Shown in pieces: positions 4,653 to 6,573 of a DNA stretch of 6,573 bases. The notes under the pieces are model-generated. The model saw nothing but the letters and a program-made list of their open reading frames with translations. It did not search any database and had not been told where the DNA came from. The stretch's first letter is position 1. Every line of letters starts with the position of its first letter. This DNA comes from Burkholderiales bacterium (lineage in GTDB: Bacteria; Pseudomonadota; Gammaproteobacteria; Burkholderiales; CAIKXV01), in NCBI GenBank assembly GCA_019751575.1, contig JAIENF010000716.1:1-6573 (forward strand). Reading direction: 5' to 3'. The position numbers were made by a program, and so were the translations under genes.

Positions 4653-5864
4653 GTGAATGATCTGAGCAAGACACCTCCCCTGTCCTGGCCGGGATCCACG
4701 GTCAGCATCGACGATCTGATTGACCAAGCCGAGCGGTCGCGCCAGGTCCTGTTCCGGGTGCGCGGCGACATGCTCGCGCCGGAGGCCAAGAAGGTCGCGC
4801 CAGTGTTCAGTGGCGCCCAGGTGGCGCGCCTGTGCGGCATCGACATGTCGCAGTTCAACTACCGCGTGAGCAAGGGCGACCTGCCCGCCGGCGTGGTGCG
4901 CTCCACCCGCCGCGGACGCGAATTCACCCTGCCCGAGGCGCGCGCCTGGGGCAAGGCCTACTTCGCGCCCCGCCAGCGTCCGGCCGGTGCCAGCGCATGC
5001 ACGATCACCGTGGCCAATTTCAAGGGCGGCGTGACCAAGACCAGCACCGCGATCAACCTGGCCCAGGGACTGTCGCTGCGCGGCCATCGTGTGCTGTGCA
5101 TTGATCTCGATCCCCAGGGCAGCCTGACCACCTTGTTTGGGTTCCTGCCGGGCGTGGAGATCGCCGAGGAGGAGACGGTGGGCGCCCTGTGCCACGGGGA
5201 ACAGACCTCGATCGAGTATGCGATCCGGCCGACCTACTGGGACGGCGTCGACCTGGTGCCGGCGACCTCGGCGCTGTTCGCGGCCGAGTTCGTCCTGCCG
5301 GCGCGCCAGCTGAAGGAAAAGGGCTTCCCGTTCTGGGACGTGCTCAACCGTGCGCTGGTCAAGGCCCGGCAGGATTACGACATCATCGTCATCGACACGC
5401 CGCCTGCCCTGTCCTACCTCACCAGCAATGCACTGGTGGCTGCGGACGGCATCATCGTGCCGATGCCCTCCAATGCCCTGGTGTTCGCCAGTTCGGCGCA
5501 GTTCTGGGACCTGTTCAGTGACCTCTTCGCCAGCCTGCGCGACTCGCACGGCCTGAAGAAAGCTTTTGCCTTCATCCATGTCCTGCTGGTGAACAAGGCC
5601 GATGCCAACGATGTCGCCGCTGCGGCGGTCCGGAAGTGGATCCTTGCCGCGTACAGCGACAAGGTGCTGCCGGTAGAGATGCCGGCCACCCGCGTTGCGA
5701 ATACCAGTGCGGCCGAGTTCGGATCCATCTACGACATCGTGCGCTATGAAGGATCCGCGAAGACCTACCAGCGCGCGCGCGAAGCCTACGACCGGCTGGT
5801 GGAACTGATCGAGGAATCGGTACTCGGGATGTGGCACAACCCGGCGCAGAAAGGGGAGGGCTGA
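4653..5864 (+). CDS. parA: Plasmid partition ATPase ParA (type Ia, with N-terminal HTH)
   Basis: The 403-residue protein has the deviant Walker A motif KGGVTKTS (124-131) preceded by TVANF. Walker A' is DLDPQGS (151-157) and the hydrolysis motif is DIIVIDTPPAL (243-253). The roughly 120 residues before Walker A include a helix-turn-helix-like segment, SGAQVARLCGIDMSQFNYRVSKGDL (53-77). This marks it as a P1/F-type (type Ia) ParA, which both moves plasmid copies over the nucleoid and represses its own operon. Its length is typical of that class. parB starts one base after the parA stop, so the two are one operon. Symmetric repeats at the promoter fit autoregulation. The GTG start is backed by GGAAG at 4639-4643. 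Nothing appears truncated or mutated. Confidence 0.92.
   Translation: MNDLSKTPPLSWPGSTVSIDDLIDQAERSRQVLFRVRGDMLAPEAKKVAPVFSGAQVARLCGIDMSQFNYRVSKGDLPAGVVRSTRRGREFTLPEARAWGKAYFAPRQRPAGASACTITVANFKGGVTKTSTAINLAQGLSLRGHRVLCIDLDPQGSLTTLFGFLPGVEIAEEETVGALCHGEQTSIEYAIRPTYWDGVDLVPATSALFAAEFVLPARQLKEKGFPFWDVLNRALVKARQDYDIIVIDTPPALSYLTSNALVAADGIIVPMPSNALVFASSAQFWDLFSDLFASLRDSHGLKKAFAFIHVLLVNKADANDVAAAAVRKWILAAYSDKVLPVEMPATRVANTSAAEFGSIYDIVRYEGSAKTYQRAREAYDRLVELIEESVLGMWHNPAQKGEG
5851..5860 (+). promoter_or_regulatory. Ribosome binding site of parB
   Basis: The purine run AAGGGGAGGG, inside the end of parA, lies 5 bases upstream of the ATG at 5866. It indicates efficient translation coupled to parA. 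Confidence 0.6.
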
Positions 5865-5865
5865 G

Positions 5866-6573
5866 ATGTCGCTTCGCGATCGGATTTCCCGCAGCGTCGA
5901 GGGGCTTGAGGAAGGATTCAAGGCGACGCCGAGCTCGACACCGGCAGCGGACGCCGCGCCGGCGCGGGCCCAGGCGCCGAGGACGGCACCCGGACAGATG
6001 CTCGCGGTGCATGCGCTGCTCAGCCAGGATTCCGCGCGGCTCGAGGAGGCCGAGCGCCGGCTGGCGCAATACGAAGGATCGAGCCCGGCCAAGCTGCTGG
6101 ATGCGCGGCGGGTGAGGGCGTCGCCGCTCGCCAATCGCCATCCCTCGACCTACCGGTCGCCGGCGTTCAACCAGCTCAAGGCCGAGATCCAGGCGACGCA
6201 CGGCAACGTGCAGTCGGTGAAGGTACGGCCGATCAGCGGGGACCCCGCCCATGACTTCGAACTGGTGTTCGGGCATCGCCGGCACCGGGCCTGCCAGGAC
6301 CTGAATCAGCCGCTGTTCGCCGTGATCGAAGCGGTGGACGACACCGCACTCTGGCTGCAGATGGACGCGGAGAACCGGGGCAGGGCGGACCTGTCCCCGT
6401 ACGAACTCGCCCTGCACTATCAGCGTGCGCTCGAACACAAGCTCTGGCCGTCGCTGAACCAGCTCGCGGCTGCCGTCGGCCTCAGTCAGCCGTACCTCAG
6501 CCAGATCCTGCCACTGGCCACGCTGCCGGCAGAGGTCGTCGAGGCCTTCGCATCGCCTGCGGATATCCAGCGG
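5866..6573 (+). CDS. parB: ParB/Spo0J-family centromere-binding protein (cut by window end)
   Basis: From the ATG at 5866 the frame stays open for 236 codons to the window edge with no stop, so the C-terminus is missing. Residues 1-45 are low-complexity and Ala/Pro-rich, a common flexible N-terminal arm. ParB family motifs follow: GHRRHRAC (139-146, the arginine-rich CTP-binding box) and ENRGRADLSPYELALHY (170-186). A helix-turn-helix segment, SLNQLAAAVGLSQPYLSQI (197-215), comes next. The protein would bind parS, spread as a CTP-dependent clamp and stimulate ParA. It begins one base after the parA stop and is co-transcribed with it. The missing part should hold the dimerisation domain. The parS site was not identified with confidence and may lie beyond the window. 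Confidence 0.9.
   Translation, partial: MSLRDRISRSVEGLEEGFKATPSSTPAADAAPARAQAPRTAPGQMLAVHALLSQDSARLEEAERRLAQYEGSSPAKLLDARRVRASPLANRHPSTYRSPAFNQLKAEIQATHGNVQSVKVRPISGDPAHDFELVFGHRRHRACQDLNQPLFAVIEAVDDTALWLQMDAENRGRADLSPYELALHYQRALEHKLWPSLNQLAAAVGLSQPYLSQILPLATLPAEVVEAFASPADIQR

Noticed and set aside
4581..6134. 517-codon open frame on the minus strand opposite parA and parB
   Set aside because: It lies antisense to parA and parB, both of which show clear family motifs. Its translation is rich in Arg, Gly and His with no recognisable domain, as expected from the complement of GC-rich codons.
5572..6438. 288-codon open frame on the minus strand
   Set aside because: It is opposite parA and parB and very Arg/Pro-rich, with no domain or ribosome binding site recognised.
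1..6573. CRISPR array, tRNA, rRNA, insertion sequence or integron site
   Set aside because: I saw no repeat-spacer pattern, no cloverleaf or rRNA segment, no transposase and no terminal inverted repeats. The only regular direct repeats are the iterons.

Overview
This window looks like the replication and partition backbone of a plasmid (or plasmid-like replicon) from a GC-rich proteobacterium. The GC-rich third codon positions, the RepA_C-type initiator, and the P1-style ParA with an N-terminal helix-turn-helix all fit a beta- or gammaproteobacterial host, for example Burkholderiales, Rhodocyclales or Xanthomonadales. That host range is inferred from gene content and was not tested by a search.

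Layout, left to right. Positions 1-219 hold the possible tail of an unidentified upstream gene (stop at 177-179), then the ribosome binding site of a short DprA-like gene (220-909, +). Overlapping its 3' end is a ComF-like phosphoribosyltransferase gene (about 881-1522, +). These two genes form a compact accessory pair. Converging on them, with only 6 bases between the stop codons, is an AAA-type ATPase with a C-terminal winged helix (2692-1529, -). Its upstream region (2693-2793) is AT-rich and holds a candidate promoter inside three AT-rich palindromic elements at 17-bp intervals. It also holds the terminator-like hairpin of the next gene, rep (3804-2794, -), which encodes a RepA_C-type initiator.

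The 848 bases between rep and parA (3805-4652) carry no convincing gene and look like the origin. They contain an AT-rich stretch (4041-4086), a run of 22-bp iterons sharing the core CCCC-N3-GATGCG (4099-4234), and a cluster of DnaA-box-like sites that includes one perfect TTATACACA (4233-4279). One inverted iteron copy lies over the probable rep promoter (3946-3962), and two degenerate iterons lie farther right. Nested inverted repeats sit on the candidate parA promoter (4579-4632). parA (4653-5864, +) and parB (5866 to the window edge, +, incomplete) follow as an operon.

How it fits together: Rep would bind the iterons with host DnaA to start replication and would repress its own gene through the inverted iteron. 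ParA and ParB would segregate the replicon, with ParA autoregulating through the repeats at its promoter. The DprA-like/phosphoribosyltransferase pair and the ATPase are the accessory part. The pair resembles nucleotide- or ssDNA-linked systems on mobile elements rather than true competence genes, but its function cannot be settled from sequence alone.
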